A program made the position numbers and the translations under genes. A DNA stretch of 64,000 bases from Nitrospirota bacterium (GTDB lineage Bacteria > Nitrospirota > Leptospirillia > Leptospirillales > Leptospirillaceae), in assembly GCA_021810805.1 (NCBI GenBank), contig JAJZHW010000004.1, forward strand, positions 89,610 through 153,609, given 5' to 3'. The notes under the pieces are model-generated. The model ran no database searches and was not told the DNA's origin. It saw nothing but the letters and a program-made list of their open reading frames with translations. Positions 8,521 to 16,453 of the stretch are shown piece after piece (the first letter of the stretch is position 1; each line of letters starts with the position of its first letter).

Positions 8521-8641
8521 GGGCCATGGTGGGATGAGGAACGCAGGTGTTGTGCGCCCAGAAACATAAGGAAGTTCTGACCTGAATCAGGAGGGGCATC
8601 GACCTCCCCCGGCCCAGTCGCCGGAAACGAAGGGATTGCTC

Positions 8642-9223
8642 GTGTCAAACTATCGCGTCAAGCCAGGCCCAGAAGCGTTTCTTCCTCCCGCAGCTGCCAT
8701 GATGGGGATCTCCCTTCCCGACCCGGGACAGGGACATATTGAAGGGGCCCTCGTTCCCCAGGATCAGGCGATCGAAGAGAGCGCCCGGATCCTCTCTCGG
8801 GCCAAGGTCCCGACCTTCTTCCCCGGTCCGCTTGTTCTTTGGAAGTGGAACGAAAAGTCAGCAAAAATGGCAGCAGCCATCAAGAACGCTGCCGTGGAAG
8901 GTGGGATCAAGATCATCCCCATGTCTGACTACCGTCCGAAGTATCCGAAGATCGATCCCGAGACGGAGATCAATCCAAACCATCCGAACCTGACCATCTG
9001 GCACAACAAGATTGACGCCTGTCTTTTTGTCGGTGTCCATTGCCATCAGGCCAATCTCGCACTGAAGATTATCCGCGGTGGTACCGACTGCTATACGATG
9101 GCCTTCTGTTCGATGTCCGGACATGAAGATGCGAATCTCTCCGTGAGGGATACGTCCCCGGAAACCTTCGTCAAGCTCACAGAGGCTCTCAAGAAGATGA
9201 AGACGAACTCCCGCGGATTCTAG
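8642..9223 (+). CDS. PorE/CODH-beta-like subunit, paralogue 1
   Basis: 193 aa soluble protein with no signal peptide or haem/Fe-S motif. I read it as a member of the CODH beta/acetyl-CoA synthase epsilon-like family that also includes the small fifth subunit (PorE/ForE) of 2-oxoacid:ferredoxin oxidoreductases in reductive-TCA autotrophs; this is from memory of the family and only moderately sure. Conserved blocks shared with the copy at 19154 include DYRPKYPKI, NPNHPNLTIWHNKIDACLF, VGVHCH, KIIRGGT and CYTMAFCS. The GTG at 8642 (AGGGA 6 bp upstream) matches the start of the paralogue; an in-frame TTG at 8636 is the alternative. The catalytic subunits are not in the window. Confidence 0.6.
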   Translation: MSNYRVKPGPEAFLPPAAAMMGISLPDPGQGHIEGALVPQDQAIEESARILSRAKVPTFFPGPLVLWKWNEKSAKMAAAIKNAAVEGGIKIIPMSDYRPKYPKIDPETEINPNHPNLTIWHNKIDACLFVGVHCHQANLALKIIRGGTDCYTMAFCSMSGHEDANLSVRDTSPETFVKLTEALKKMKTNSRGF

Positions 9224-9528
9224 CGGGAGCTTTTCGTTGACCCGGATCGGGTGAGCCGGAGACTTCTTATCCCAGGATTTTTAAGCGTTGAGCCAAGGGG
9301 TATTCGGTCTCACCTCTTCCCACCCACCGGACCGGGGAGCTCCCGTGTCCCCGTCATGGCTCCGGTCTTCCAACGACAACAATCGACCTTTTTTCCGCTC
9401 CATTCTCGGAGGTTCCTGTTCGTGCCCCGACCTGAGGGTCGGATTCCCGAGATATATGTTGGAACGGAATGTTCCCTTTCTCGATCCGAAGGCACCCCGA
9501 GGAAGAAGGGTCGACCCGGGGGGATGGC
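9224..9528. other. Intergenic region upstream of the DAB operon
   Basis: No convincing gene. It should carry the promoter of the carbon-uptake operon. The clearest element is the inverted repeat at 9461-9475. A TTGACC at 9240-9245 lacks a good -10 at 17 bp. Confidence 0.5.
9461..9475. promoter_or_regulatory. Inverted repeat, candidate operator before dabB
   Basis: GGAAC, five bases, GTTCC: a perfect 5-bp dyad ending 53 bp before the dabB start. The size and place suit an operator for a regulator of carbon uptake, for example a LysR-type protein, but no regulator gene is nearby and the dyad is short. Confidence 0.35.
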
Positions 9529-11241
9529 ATGCAGAATGAAGCGGCGGTTATTCTGCCGGCACTTCCCCTTTTTGGGGGGATCGCTCTCTTTCTCATCGAC
9601 GCAGTCTGGTCCGTGGGGGGGCGCTCTCCTCGCTATGCCCTCCTTTCCGTTGTGCCCACAGCCCTTTCCTTCCTGGCGGGGCTCCTCATTCTCTGGGAGG
9701 TGGTGGAAAGAGGGCCCATGACCCTCTCCCTTCCCTTTTCCCTTCCTGGCATCGCCGAGCCCACCCTATGGGGAGTCGATCGCCTTTCCGCCATCATGGT
9801 CCTCCTCATTACCGGGGTCAGCACCGTCGTCCAGGGGTATTCCCTCCGCTATCTTCTGGGAGAGGCCGATTACGCCCGCTTCTTCTCCCTGGTCGCCATC
9901 GAAACCTCGATTCTCGTCATGCTGGTCACCAGCCGCAATCTCCTCCTGATATTCCTCTTCTGGCAGCTCATGAGCCTTGGCCTCTACCTCCTCATGGCCC
10001 ACAACCGGAAAAGACGCTCCTCCGTCGACGCCGCCGCCAAGACCTTTCTGGTTCACCGCCTGGGAGACATGTTCTTCCTGGGAGGTCTCCTCATCGCTTG
10101 GCAAAGTTTCCACACCCTTGACCTTGACCGGATGGCCGAGATCCTTCGGAATGCCCCCACCCTTGTCTCCCAAGGGACCCTGTCGGCCCTTGTGCTTTGC
10201 CTCTTTGCGGGATGCATGGCCAAATCGGCCCAGTTTCCCTTCCACTTCTGGCTCCCCGATACGATGGAGACACCCACCCCCGTCTCGGCCCTCATGCATG
10301 CGGGGATCGTCAATGCCGGGGGCTATCTCATGAACCGGACCTCGATCCTCTTTGCCCACTCCCCGCTGACAATGCACATCGTCTTCATTGTGGGCTTCGT
10401 GACGGCGCTTTTTGGCTCTTCAACGATGCTGACCCAAAGTGATGTCAAGAGGAAGCTCGGGTTCTCCACCATGGGCCAGATGGGATACATGACGATGGAA
10501 TGCGGTCTGGGAGCCTTCTCCCTGGCGGTGTTTCACCTGATTGCCCATGGGATATTCAAGGCCACCCTCTTTCTTGAGTCGGGAACGGCGATCGGGATTG
10601 CGAGGTCGGAGCCGACCCTTCCTCGGCAATCGGCGGAAGAGTCGAGGGTCCCAGAAGGATTTCATCTTTCCCGAGTTCTTCCGGTGGCACTTGTGACCCT
10701 GGTGCTCCCCCTGGTGATTGTCCTTGGGGCCCACCAGCTGGCCAACATACACCTCTCAAAGGAGGAAGGCACCGTTGTCTTTCTCTTTTTCAGCTGGGTG
10801 ACCGTTTCCCAGGTGACCATCAGTCTCACCCGGGCGCGACTCTTCGACTCCTTTACGGCCGCCATCCCCTGGACGGCCGTTCTCGTTCTCTTCGTCTACG
10901 GCTATATCGGAGCGGCCCACAAGTTCAATCTCTTTCTCTATCCGGATTCCTCCGACCGCGCCCTGTTCTTTTCCTCCGGCGGGGTGGGCTGGAGCATGTT
11001 CACTCCCATCGTTCTTCTCCTGACCGCCATCATCGTAGGGGGCTGGGTTGTCGCCTTTTTTCGGGGGATCCGGGGCCGCCAGATCCTTCCCGCCTGGATC
11101 CTGTCGCGGCAGGAATCCCTTTATCTTTTCTTTCTGAACCGGGGTTCGGTGGAACACATTCTTCTCCACCGCCTTGTGGAACCCATCGACCGTCTCCTTT
11201 GGCGCCTCCGGGAGATCTTTGATGGAAAGGAGCGGACGTGA
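9529..11241 (+). CDS. dabB: DabB-like NuoL-family membrane subunit of inorganic-carbon pump
   Basis: 570 aa polytopic membrane protein of the proton-translocating antiporter family (NuoL/MrpA-like), with about 14-16 hydrophobic segments. The conserved core reads MAKSAQFPFHFWLPDTMETP and PTPVSALMHAGIVNAGGY, including the lysine and acidic residues used for proton transfer. In DAB systems this subunit carries cations and energises the DUF2309 subunit DabA, which hydrates CO2 to bicarbonate in one direction. The frame extends upstream, but the ATG at 9529 follows a G-rich ribosome site and starts the first helix. It overlaps the next gene by 4 bp (GTGA). No other Nuo genes are adjacent, which argues against complex I. 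Confidence 0.85.
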   Translation: MQNEAAVILPALPLFGGIALFLIDAVWSVGGRSPRYALLSVVPTALSFLAGLLILWEVVERGPMTLSLPFSLPGIAEPTLWGVDRLSAIMVLLITGVSTVVQGYSLRYLLGEADYARFFSLVAIETSILVMLVTSRNLLLIFLFWQLMSLGLYLLMAHNRKRRSSVDAAAKTFLVHRLGDMFFLGGLLIAWQSFHTLDLDRMAEILRNAPTLVSQGTLSALVLCLFAGCMAKSAQFPFHFWLPDTMETPTPVSALMHAGIVNAGGYLMNRTSILFAHSPLTMHIVFIVGFVTALFGSSTMLTQSDVKRKLGFSTMGQMGYMTMECGLGAFSLAVFHLIAHGIFKATLFLESGTAIGIARSEPTLPRQSAEESRVPEGFHLSRVLPVALVTLVLPLVIVLGAHQLANIHLSKEEGTVVFLFFSWVTVSQVTISLTRARLFDSFTAAIPWTAVLVLFVYGYIGAAHKFNLFLYPDSSDRALFFSSGGVGWSMFTPIVLLLTAIIVGGWVVAFFRGIRGRQILPAWILSRQESLYLFFLNRGSVEHILLHRLVEPIDRLLWRLREIFDGKERT

Positions 11242-12572
11242 TTTTGTCGCTCTCCCCGGAAGTTATTGCTATTCTTGCTCTTCCCCTCATCTCCCCCCTC
11301 CTGCGTCCGCTCTTTCCATCCGGACGAAAAAAAAGTATGGCAACGATCCTTCCGGTGGTTCTCTTTCTCCTTCTCTTGCTCCTGCGTCTTCTGGGGGAGG
11401 CAGGGGAGACCTCTGGCTCGCGGCTCCCGGTGGAGGGACTTCTCCTGACACTCTGTCTGGGCGCTCTTCTTTTGCCGATTCTGCTCATTCTTCCGGAGCG
11501 ACCGGCTGCCCCTCATGCCGGCCGGCTTCCCGCCGTCTGGCTTCCCTGCCTCATGGTGTCTGGGGGAGGGGTCGCCTTTTTGGGGCAGGGACCAGGGAGG
11601 AATCTGGGAGGAGGAGCCGGTCTGATATTTTTGCTTTTGCTGGGAGCGTTGGTTCTTGACGGGGCCTTCCCCGGCGCCTACCGGAGACTCTTCCTCCTGC
11701 GGCTTCTCTTTTCCGGGGTCGTTTCCTTAGGCTTCGCCCTTTGGCCCCACCTTCTTGGACTGCCTGCCGGAGAGGCCATTTTTCTTGGGGCCTTACTTCT
11801 CCTCTTCCCCGCTCCCCTCTCCCGACGAACCGAGCGGGTCGTCTCTCCGGAATTTTTGAAGATGGACCTGCTGTTCTTTCAGTGCGTTCCTCCTCTCCTG
11901 ATCTTTCAGCTTTTGAGGAGCGCCCCCTCGCTCTTCTCCGGATCCTTTCTCCTCTTTGGAGGGGCAAGCCTTGTCTGGGGGCTCTTGGGGCTTTTCAGGG
12001 CAAAGACGGCCCACTATGTTCAGGAGTCGGCCGATGGTCTGGTGGCGGCCGGAATGGCGGCCATGGTGGGCGGTCTGATGAGCGGAACCCCCCACGGGCG
12101 GGCAGGGGGTTTTTTCATGGCGATGCTTCTCCCTCAGGCCGCCCTTCTGGGGGGTCTGGTCCTTACGTCGCTGGTGCTTCGATATCGAGTCCGGACGGTG
12201 GCCGGGCTTTCGGGGGCGGGGACCATGATTGCCCCCTTGAGATTGGCCTTCCTTCTGGCGAGCTTTCAGGGGATGAGCCTTCCGCTCGTGGGGGGCTTCT
12301 TGGGGGAGTGGCGCCTCCTCCTTGGAATCTGGTCTCTTTCTCCCCTTTTGGGAGTGGGCGTCGTGGCAGGGCTCTTCTTTTCCTTTTCCCTCGTTCTGGC
12401 CTTCCTCCGGAGCCTCTTCTCCGGTGACGGGCCAGCCCTCTCCAGAGGGGACGGGGAGATTGTGAGAACCCTCTGGCCGGGAGAGTTGTTGGCCTTTGGA
12501 ACCGCCTCCTTTTTTCTCTTGCTGACCGATCTGGCCGCCACGACCGGGAGTCTTTTCGAGGGGGCTCCATGA
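11238..12572 (+). CDS. Degenerate NuoM/MrpD-like membrane protein between dabB and dabA
   Basis: 444 aa, extremely Leu/Gly-rich, about 11-13 predicted membrane helices. It is weakly like the antiporter subunits: near the C-terminal third PLRLAFLLASFQGMSLP then LVGGFLGEWRLLLGIW resembles the NuoM/NuoN segment with GLP..GF.GE. The strongly conserved lysine/histidine blocks of DabB are not evident. GTG start at 11238 overlaps the dabB stop, and its own stop overlaps the dabA ATG by 4 bp, so it is locked into the operon. It is probably a third membrane component of the pump, either a second proton path or a DabA anchor. Characterised DAB systems are described as DabA plus DabB only. Confidence 0.7.
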   Translation: MILSLSPEVIAILALPLISPLLRPLFPSGRKKSMATILPVVLFLLLLLLRLLGEAGETSGSRLPVEGLLLTLCLGALLLPILLILPERPAAPHAGRLPAVWLPCLMVSGGGVAFLGQGPGRNLGGGAGLIFLLLLGALVLDGAFPGAYRRLFLLRLLFSGVVSLGFALWPHLLGLPAGEAIFLGALLLLFPAPLSRRTERVVSPEFLKMDLLFFQCVPPLLIFQLLRSAPSLFSGSFLLFGGASLVWGLLGLFRAKTAHYVQESADGLVAAGMAAMVGGLMSGTPHGRAGGFFMAMLLPQAALLGGLVLTSLVLRYRVRTVAGLSGAGTMIAPLRLAFLLASFQGMSLPLVGGFLGEWRLLLGIWSLSPLLGVGVVAGLFFSFSLVLAFLRSLFSGDGPALSRGDGEIVRTLWPGELLAFGTASFFLLLTDLAATTGSLFEGAP

Positions 12573-15500
12573 AAACGATTTTCTCCTCGGTGGCTCGGGA
12601 AGGAAAATGGGACCTCTCTGCCATTTCCGACGGGCAGAGGATTGGTCTGCGCTCCCACGTGGAGCTCGCCTCCGAATCACTTTCCTTCGTCTACCGGATG
12701 ACCACATTCATCCACCATAACCCGCTTCACGAACTAGAAGAACTTCCATTTTTTGAAGCCATTCGCAAGGCGGGGGCCCTATTCGGGGGGCGAACCTCCA
12801 TCGATCCTGACAGCTGGCGGGATCTTTACCGGCGAGGGAGAATCGAACGGGGGCATTTGCTCTCGATTCTCCAGGGGGAGGCGATGACGTTGGGGCTCTG
12901 CCTCGGGGGAGAGGGGATCTCCCACGAGACGGTGCGATTTCTGGGACGCCCCCTGGTGGAGCTTCTGGAAGGGCATCTGCTGCACGAGTGGGACCGGCCG
13001 TTGCCCTCGGACCCCATCATGACCGAGGGGCGTCCTGCCTTCTTCCGTCTCCGTCGAGACCTCGCCTCTTCGGTGCGCGCCCGCCATGAAAGCCATTTTG
13101 AACGGGAGGGCGAGGAGGGATACTGCGCTCGCCTCTGGGATGCTTGCCGGCAGTTTGCCTCCGACCGTCTCCCCGGAGCCGCGTGGTCGGACCCATCCGC
13201 CTCCTTTCTTCCCCGGCCGGGTCCCTCGCTGACCCTCCTCGAGTGGGTCGACATCTTTTGCGGGGGGATTTGGAAAAAACGGGTCGACCGCCTGATGGTC
13301 AAATGGCTCTCAGCCTTCCTCGATGAAGGGATTTCGACGTGGAACCTCCCCCATCGGGAGAGGGGGTTCTATCGGGTGTGGCGCAGCATGGCCGAAAAGG
13401 ATCGGGAGATTCTCTTCTGGGGGCTGGAGGCGGCCCATCGGGAGATCCCTGAACTTCCGGACAATCCCGAAGACACCCTGATGGGGTCGCTTGTCGCAAT
13501 GGAGATCCCACGGGCGGGGCTGACCGACTATCTCGAACGCCATGCCACGGCTCTTCCGGGGTGGACGGGGTATGTGAAGTGGAGAAACTCGAAGAGCGAC
13601 GATGTCTGGTCGAGAACCTACCCCATCGACCTTGTCATGGTATTGGCGGTGCGTCTTTTTTACGAGCAGGCGGTGGTCGCCCATGTCTGTGAGACGATGC
13701 TGGGAATTCCCGGGACGGTCCCGGCGATCGGGGAATGGATCGAGGCGCACCGCCCGGAGATGCTCGCCCGAAGTTATGCGGCGCGATATGGGACCCCGAT
13801 GGTCTGGGGGGCCCGCCTGGGCGCTCTGGCCGACCGCTTCCCCGACCCCGGAGATCCACGATGGCAGAAAATCTCCCGGGTCCACGAGGAGTGGCTCGAA
13901 TCCCTGCGGGCGGAAGGGGGAAGCCGAAGCCGGGCCGGACGCCTTTACCACATGGCCCAGACACTGGGGTGGTCCCCCTCGGAGATCTCGGAGCTCGATC
14001 CTCGGGATTGGGAACGCCTCGAGGCCGCCCTCGACACCCTCGACTCTCCCAAACGCCATGAAATCTGGCAGCGGGCTCTTGAAGATGGCTCCGATCAGGA
14101 AGCACTCTCCCTGTTTGCTCCCTGGACCGAGAGGCATGAAGAGCCAGGAGGCCTCCCCGTCGAGGCAAGACCCGCCGCCCAGATGTTCTTTTGTATCGAT
14201 GTCCGCTCCGAACTTCTCCGGCGCCACATTGAATCTCTGGGAGGGTATGCCACCTACGGAATTGCCGGCTTCTTCGGGGTTCCCTTCCGATTTCAGCCCT
14301 ACCAGAAGGAGGGAACCCAGGTTCAGGCACCGGTGCTCCTCTCGCCCCGCCACCGGGTTCGGGAGATCCCGCGCGCCTATGAGATCGAGCGCGCCGATCG
14401 CCATTTCCGCCGCCACCAGAAGACCCGCTCCCTCGTCCACCTCTTCCATGAGCTCAAGGATCATGTGATCACCCCCTACGTTCTGGTCGAGGCGTTGGGG
14501 TGGTTCTATCTCCTTCCCTTCCTCGGCCGGACCTTTCTTCCTGCAACCTTCGAAAGGGTCCGGGATTTTTTTCGGGGGCTCATCCTTCCCGAGATCGCCA
14601 CCGCCCTGACGGTCGCCCGGGTGGGAGAGGCGGAAGCTCAGGCCATGATCGAGGCGGAGCAGCACGTCAAGATTCGCAAGGCTCTTCTCGATGTGGTGGG
14701 ATCTCATACGCGACAGGTCAGCCCCTCAACCGTCGAGGAGGTGCGGCAAGCCGCCCTCTCCGATTCCCGATTCTCCCAGGGTTTTTCTCTCAGGGCCCGG
14801 GAGGAACTTCTTCTGACCGCCCCGGGGGAGGCCGATCTCATCAAAAAGCTTCGAACGCTCTATACCATCAACATGCGACGCACCCGTGTCCTTCTTGAGA
14901 CCATCATGACGGTGGGGTTCGGAACGGAAGAGCAGGCCTATTACGTGGAGAACAGCCTCAGGACGATCGGGCTCACCCGGAATTTCGCCCGTCTTGTCCT
15001 GGTTTGCGGCCACGGGTCGGAGTCCTTCAACAACCCCTTCGAGTCGGCTCTCGATTGTGGGGCCTGCGGCGGGAATCGGGGAATCTCCAATGCCAGGGTC
15101 TTTGTGGAGATGGCCAACAATCCTGCCGTTCGTGATCTTTTGAAAAAACGGGGGATCGAGATTCCCTACGATACGCATTTTCTTTCGGGGGAACACAATA
15201 CCACCACAGACAGGATCGTCTTCTACGATCTCGAATCCGTTCCCCTGACCCACAGGAGAGATCTCAAGCGGCTGTGGCGAGACCTCGAGGAGGCGGGTCT
15301 GAGATCGGCCGAAGAACGTCAGGCCCGACTCCCCTCCTTCGAAACACCCTCAGGCCCCCGGGAATCCTCCCGGGCCGTCTTCCGGCGCTCCTGCGATGCG
15401 GCCGAAGTCCGCCCCGAATGGGGCCTCTCCCGGAACTCCTGGTTTATTGTCGGCAACAAGGAGCTCCTGGGGACGGCGGATCTTGCGGGCCGGGCCTTCC

Positions 15501-15967
15501 TCCATTCCTATGATCCCGTTCGCGACCCCGACGGCCGGCTCCTTGAGGCCATCTTGACCGGCCCACTTGTGGTTGGGCAGTGGATCAATGCCGAGCACTA
15601 CTTCTCCCTTCTCGATCCCGAGCGTTATGGAGGGGGCAACAAGATCTATCACAATGTGGCGGGGGCGGTGGGCATCATGTGGGGCAACGAGAGCGATCTT
15701 CTTCCAGGTCTGCCCGCCCAGACTCTGATGGATGGGGATCGACTTTACCACGAACCGTTGCGTCTTCTTGTCGTTGTGCAGGCAGGGAGGGAGCGGATCG
15801 ATCGGGTCGTCTCCAACAATCCTCCTCTTCGCCGTCTCCTCGTCAACGGATGGGTCCGTCTTGTGGCGGCGGATCCCGGAGAGCGGGCCTTTTTCCGCAT
15901 GAAGGCTCCTGGGGATTGGTCTCCTGTCAATGCGACAACTCTCTCCCAATACGAAAGGACACTCTGA
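12569..15967 (+). CDS. dabA: DabA, DUF2309 vectorial CO2-hydrating subunit (long form)
   Basis: 1132 aa DUF2309 protein. Predicted beta-carbonic-anhydrase-like zinc site: Cys542 and Asp544 in MFFCIDVRSELLRRH, His815 in LVCGHGSESF and Cys830 in LDCGACGGNRG. The Cys-x-Asp pair and the 15-residue His-Cys spacing match what I recall for Halothiobacillus DabA2 (Cys351, Asp353, His524, Cys539). The protein is several hundred residues longer than that enzyme, with about 190 extra residues before the first cysteine and about 100 more between the two halves. It should convert CO2 to bicarbonate on the cytoplasmic side, driven by the partner membrane subunits. ATGA overlap upstream and a 1-bp overlap (TGATG) downstream with the PII-like gene. 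Confidence 0.88.
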   Translation: MKTIFSSVAREGKWDLSAISDGQRIGLRSHVELASESLSFVYRMTTFIHHNPLHELEELPFFEAIRKAGALFGGRTSIDPDSWRDLYRRGRIERGHLLSILQGEAMTLGLCLGGEGISHETVRFLGRPLVELLEGHLLHEWDRPLPSDPIMTEGRPAFFRLRRDLASSVRARHESHFEREGEEGYCARLWDACRQFASDRLPGAAWSDPSASFLPRPGPSLTLLEWVDIFCGGIWKKRVDRLMVKWLSAFLDEGISTWNLPHRERGFYRVWRSMAEKDREILFWGLEAAHREIPELPDNPEDTLMGSLVAMEIPRAGLTDYLERHATALPGWTGYVKWRNSKSDDVWSRTYPIDLVMVLAVRLFYEQAVVAHVCETMLGIPGTVPAIGEWIEAHRPEMLARSYAARYGTPMVWGARLGALADRFPDPGDPRWQKISRVHEEWLESLRAEGGSRSRAGRLYHMAQTLGWSPSEISELDPRDWERLEAALDTLDSPKRHEIWQRALEDGSDQEALSLFAPWTERHEEPGGLPVEARPAAQMFFCIDVRSELLRRHIESLGGYATYGIAGFFGVPFRFQPYQKEGTQVQAPVLLSPRHRVREIPRAYEIERADRHFRRHQKTRSLVHLFHELKDHVITPYVLVEALGWFYLLPFLGRTFLPATFERVRDFFRGLILPEIATALTVARVGEAEAQAMIEAEQHVKIRKALLDVVGSHTRQVSPSTVEEVRQAALSDSRFSQGFSLRAREELLLTAPGEADLIKKLRTLYTINMRRTRVLLETIMTVGFGTEEQAYYVENSLRTIGLTRNFARLVLVCGHGSESFNNPFESALDCGACGGNRGISNARVFVEMANNPAVRDLLKKRGIEIPYDTHFLSGEHNTTTDRIVFYDLESVPLTHRRDLKRLWRDLEEAGLRSAEERQARLPSFETPSGPRESSRAVFRRSCDAAEVRPEWGLSRNSWFIVGNKELLGTADLAGRAFLHSYDPVRDPDGRLLEAILTGPLVVGQWINAEHYFSLLDPERYGGGNKIYHNVAGAVGIMWGNESDLLPGLPAQTLMDGDRLYHEPLRLLVVVQAGRERIDRVVSNNPPLRRLLVNGWVRLVAADPGERAFFRMKAPGDWSPVNATTLSQYERTL

Positions 15968-16320
15968 TGGAGAAAGCCCGTCTCACCCCCATGAAAAAGG
16001 TGGACATCATCGTGAGCGGAGAACGGATTCCCTTTGTGCGGGATCTTCTCGCTCGGGTGCGCGTCACGGGGTACACGATCATTCCCAATGTCTCCGGTAT
16101 GGGACACAGCGGCTTTTACGAAGGGAACCTGATCTACAACGAGACCTCGACACTCGTTCTCCTCATGACCGTTGTGAATGAGGAAAAGGTGGAGCTCATT
16201 CTGGAGGGCCTCACGCCCCTCTTCGAGCGTTACTCGGGCATCATGTATGTCTCTGATGTGGGGGTAAGCCGCCAGGATCACTTTGTCCATAGCCCCGGAG
16301 AGAATGAGCCCCCTGTCTGA
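15967..16320 (+). CDS. PII-like regulator of the DAB operon
   Basis: 117 aa, PII fold by pattern: beta-alpha-beta N-terminus (KKVDIIVSGERIPFVRDLL), a short glycine-rich loop in the T-loop place (GMGHSGFYEGN) and the second half (LLMTVVNEEKVELILEGL then SGIMYVSDVGVSRQDHF). It lacks the uridylylation tyrosine context of GlnB/GlnK, so nitrogen sensing is unlikely. PII-like proteins such as CPII and SbtB accompany bicarbonate transporters and bind adenine nucleotides or bicarbonate. Its start overlaps the dabA stop by one base, so coupled expression and a regulatory role on the pump are strong inferences. What it binds is unknown. Confidence 0.78.
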   Translation: MEKARLTPMKKVDIIVSGERIPFVRDLLARVRVTGYTIIPNVSGMGHSGFYEGNLIYNETSTLVLLMTVVNEEKVELILEGLTPLFERYSGIMYVSDVGVSRQDHFVHSPGENEPPV

Positions 16321-16453
16321 AGGGACCAGTATTTCCCGGGCGTAAGGAACATGGCCTCTCTGACACCTTGACGTCTCCACTGGCGATTGGGCGCTTCTGT
16401 GGTAGCCTTAACCGGAGGATATCTCCTGTGGAGAGGACAAAGGAGAAGGACTG

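Noticed and set aside
9529..12572. Fragment of respiratory complex I (NuoL/NuoM)
   Set aside because: No other nuo genes nearby, and the overlapping DUF2309 gene identifies it as a DAB-type carbon pump.
13310..14707. Long minus-strand open frame opposite dabA (465 codons)
   Set aside because: High-GC shadow of a well-supported gene; composition rich in Gly/Arg/Pro/His, no ribosome site or recognisable domain.
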